Shown piece after piece: positions 62,009 to 64,000 of a DNA stretch of 64,000 bases; positions within the stretch are counted from its first letter, which is position 1, and each line of letters begins with the position of its first letter. The translations under genes and the position numbers were made by a program. Source of the DNA: Acanthornis magna (Eukaryota > Chordata > Aves > Passeriformes > Acanthizidae); NCBI GenBank assembly GCA_036785705.1, contig JAWUZG010000084.1, positions 15,761,501 to 15,825,500 of the forward strand. Reading direction: 5' to 3'. The notes beneath the pieces were generated by a model. That model saw only the letters and a program-made list of their open reading frames with translations. It was not told the origin of the DNA and did not search any database.

Positions 62009-62531
62009 TGTCCCGGTTTCAGCTGGTATAATTTTCTTCCTACCAGCTGGTACAGTGCCATGTTTTGGATTTAGTATGACAACAATGTTGATAACAAATG
62101 AATGTTTTTGGTGTTGCTAAGTTTTGTTTACCCTAAATCAAGGACATTTCAGTTTCCCATGCTCTGCCAGTGAGGAGGTGCACAAGAAACTGAGCAGGAA
62201 CACGGCCAGGACAGCTGTCCCAAACCGGCCAAAGTGATATTCCACAGCATTGAACATCATGCTCAGTACATAAACTGGAGGGAGCTGTTTTCCCTGGGTT
62301 TAATTCTTCTCTGTCTCTCCATCATTATTATTATTATCATCATTATCATAATCATTATTAGCATTGTCTTTATTATTATCTGTATTAGTGTCTTTATTAT
62401 CTTTATTATCATTATTTCAACTACTAAACTGTTCTTATCTCGATCCACAGGTTTTACTTATCCTTTGGGAGATTGAGGATGGGAGGGAGAGTACGGGAGT
62501 GACTTCATAGTACTGGGGTTAAGTCACAACA
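62009..62531 (+). mobile_element. Avian ERVL-type solo LTR, near full length
   Basis: It begins TGTCCCGGTTTCAGCTGG and ends TACTGGGGTTAAGTCACAACA. Intervening family marks are AATTTTCTTCCTACCAGCTG, GTTTTGGATTTAGTATGACA, CCCTAAATCAAGGACATTTC, CATGCTCTGCCAGTGAGGAG, CACGGCCAGGACAGCTGTCC, CATGCTCAGTACATAAACTG (a decayed TATA region), an ATT/ATC microsatellite and CTGTTCTTATCTCGATCCAC. The polyadenylation-type hexamer is changed to ACTAAA. About 523 bp, with no internal viral region next to it. Flanking five-base words (AACCC and AATCT) do not match, so the target duplication has decayed or was lost. Confidence 0.9.
62321..62416. repeat. (ATT)n/(ATC)n microsatellite in LTR
   Basis: ATT and ATC units are mixed, with CTTT interruptions, over about 95 bases. 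The Ile-rich reading frames on both strands here are translations of this repeat, not genes. Confidence 0.95.
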
Positions 62532-64000
62532 AATCTGCACATCTGGGAACTGAAAGACTGAACTGGGTATTTTTACAGACAGAAATGACCCACTATAGAT
62601 AGATACTGTTTTATGAAATCTAGTACCTGTAATTAAAGACTAATCCTTGACTTGCAAACAAGGAGATTTACAGTCAAAGGAAAGCAATTGGGGATTTCAA
62701 AGTACTTTCTGCTCAAAATAGATATACTGTAAAAGAGAAATCTGAAAGATAAATCAATGGCTTTGTAGACATCTATCATAAAAATAACTTTAAAGAACAC
62801 ACTGAAAAAGATACATTCTTTTGCCTGAAGGAAAGATTAATTATGCCTGCGTAATTTCTGCTTAATAATTATCTGAACTCTTCTTAAAAGTCTCCAACGA
62901 TTGAGACTCCATAAATGGAGGCTCCACAGTCTCACCAGAAAAATTCTCTTCACTATCTTAGTAGTTTCATTTGTGAGAATTATTTAAGTGTTCTCTTTTA
63001 ACCAGGTCTCTTTCATTATAATTTAAGCCACTTCCCTCCCACCCTTTCCTCCACAGGAAAACACTTCCTCTTTCAATCTTTCCATGTAGGCCACATCTTC
63101 TAGTTCTATAATTAATTTACATTATTTCTAATGTAATTTTTGTAATCTTTACAATCAGCCCAGAAACTTCTAAATTGCAGAATCAAGACAAGGTATTTCA
63201 ACTTCGGGATTCATTAGTATGTTGTAGAGAAAGGCTGCCTCATTTATGTGACCATTTTCCTACTTGTTACTGAAATTTTAAAGCTTACAAGTGGGGTGAA
63301 AGCAAAGCATGTTTATCAGGATCAAGTATCATGGGAATAGTAAGTAAAGCAGTACTGGTTATCTTCTGCTAAAACAATGCAGAACTTTTGCTTTTGCTTC
63401 ATTTGAGGAGTATGGCTAAATGTTTTGTATTCTATTTGACACAGTACATTTTGATTGCATGTGGTGACACAGGTTTACATCCCTGATAATCTGCTTCTGG
63501 AGTCTTGCCCTAGGAGTCCAAAGTCTCTTTCTGCTTTGTTCATGAATGCACAGTGCTCATCCCCTTCCAGATGCTATCAGCACTGAAGCATATGAAGCCT
63601 TACTTAGCAGGTGTAAATCAAAGTCTTTATTGTCAGGGGTAAATTGTTCTGTTTATTTCCTTACATATTATTTCACTTTAAATGACTGCTTATTTGGTAT
63701 GTAGTACTACCTCACACTTCTTTCCTATTTCACATATAGTGATCAGCATCAAAATTTAAACCTGAGCTACAAAAGTCACTTTGCTCTATCTTTCCTTTTT
63801 CATATTAAACATAAGAAATGTAGGTTATTACAGTAAAAACAAATGCTATTTAATCTTAGGATTCAATGAACAAGCTAGATTTAGGAAGAGATCATTTGTA
63901 CCGATATAGGGAAACTAGAAGTATATATAGCGAGCAAAGAAACAAGAGCTTTGGTAGGAGAAAGTCTGTATTTTGAAAGAAAGCAGTATTGCGTTTATGG
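62532..64000. other. AT-rich low-copy DNA, no gene recognised
   Basis: No gene or interspersed repeat was recognised to the end of the window. Confidence 0.55.

Noticed and set aside
62234..62476. Ile-rich open frames on both strands
   Set aside because: They are translations of the ATT/ATC microsatellite inside the LTR.
1..64000. CRISPR arrays, operons, tRNA or rRNA genes
   Set aside because: No regularly spaced repeats with unique spacers, no compact gene arrays, and no cloverleaf or rRNA core motifs were seen. The repeats point to a bird nuclear genome.

Overview
This window looks like about 64 kb of intergenic or intronic DNA from a bird nuclear genome. It is AT-rich and CpG-poor. The clade call rests on the repeats. 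Four fragments match avian CR1 LINE 3' ends, with the characteristic ATTCTATG-type 3' terminus. Four LTR fragments match the abundant avian ERVL-type LTR, which opens TGTCCTGGTTT and closes GGGGTTAAACCACAACA, with an ATT-type microsatellite before its R/U5 part. Family names come from memory of these consensus sequences, because no search could be run.

Layout: 1-21094 is low-copy AT-rich DNA with microsatellites and a few splice-flanked open segments (14448-14619 minus, 17467-17570 plus, 19536-19674 plus). 21095-22119 is an LTR block made of a 3'-truncated LTR followed by a near full-length LTR. 22120-36083 holds no recognised interspersed repeat, only simple repeats and a GC-richer island near 33.1-33.4 kb. 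36084-36582 is a 5'-truncated LTR with a large (TAC)n/(ATC)n/(ATT)n tract. 40686-41040 (minus), 50989-51409 (minus), 54145-54475 (plus) and 60859-61009 (minus) are CR1 copies, all 5'-truncated. 62009-62531 is a near full-length solo LTR.

No complete gene, tRNA, rRNA, CRISPR array or prokaryotic-style operon is visible. Every long open reading frame is within what chance gives at this size and composition; the longest is 138 codons at 22404-22820. The best coding signal is a 108-bp segment at 45650-45757. It has a strong acceptor, a CAG|GTGAGT donor, a single open frame of 36 codons and a higher GC content than its surroundings. I could not assign it to a family. Two upstream plus-strand segments (17467-17570 and 19536-19674) have phases compatible with each other and with it, so a multi-exon gene crossing the window is possible but unproven.

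I did not find a convincing new biological system. The observations most worth a second look are the candidate exons, the homeobox/POU-motif-rich candidate conserved non-coding stretches (about 24.6-25.0, 44.9-45.0 and 46.3-46.6 kb), the composite LTR block, and the microsatellites that differ in motif but sit at the same LTR position.
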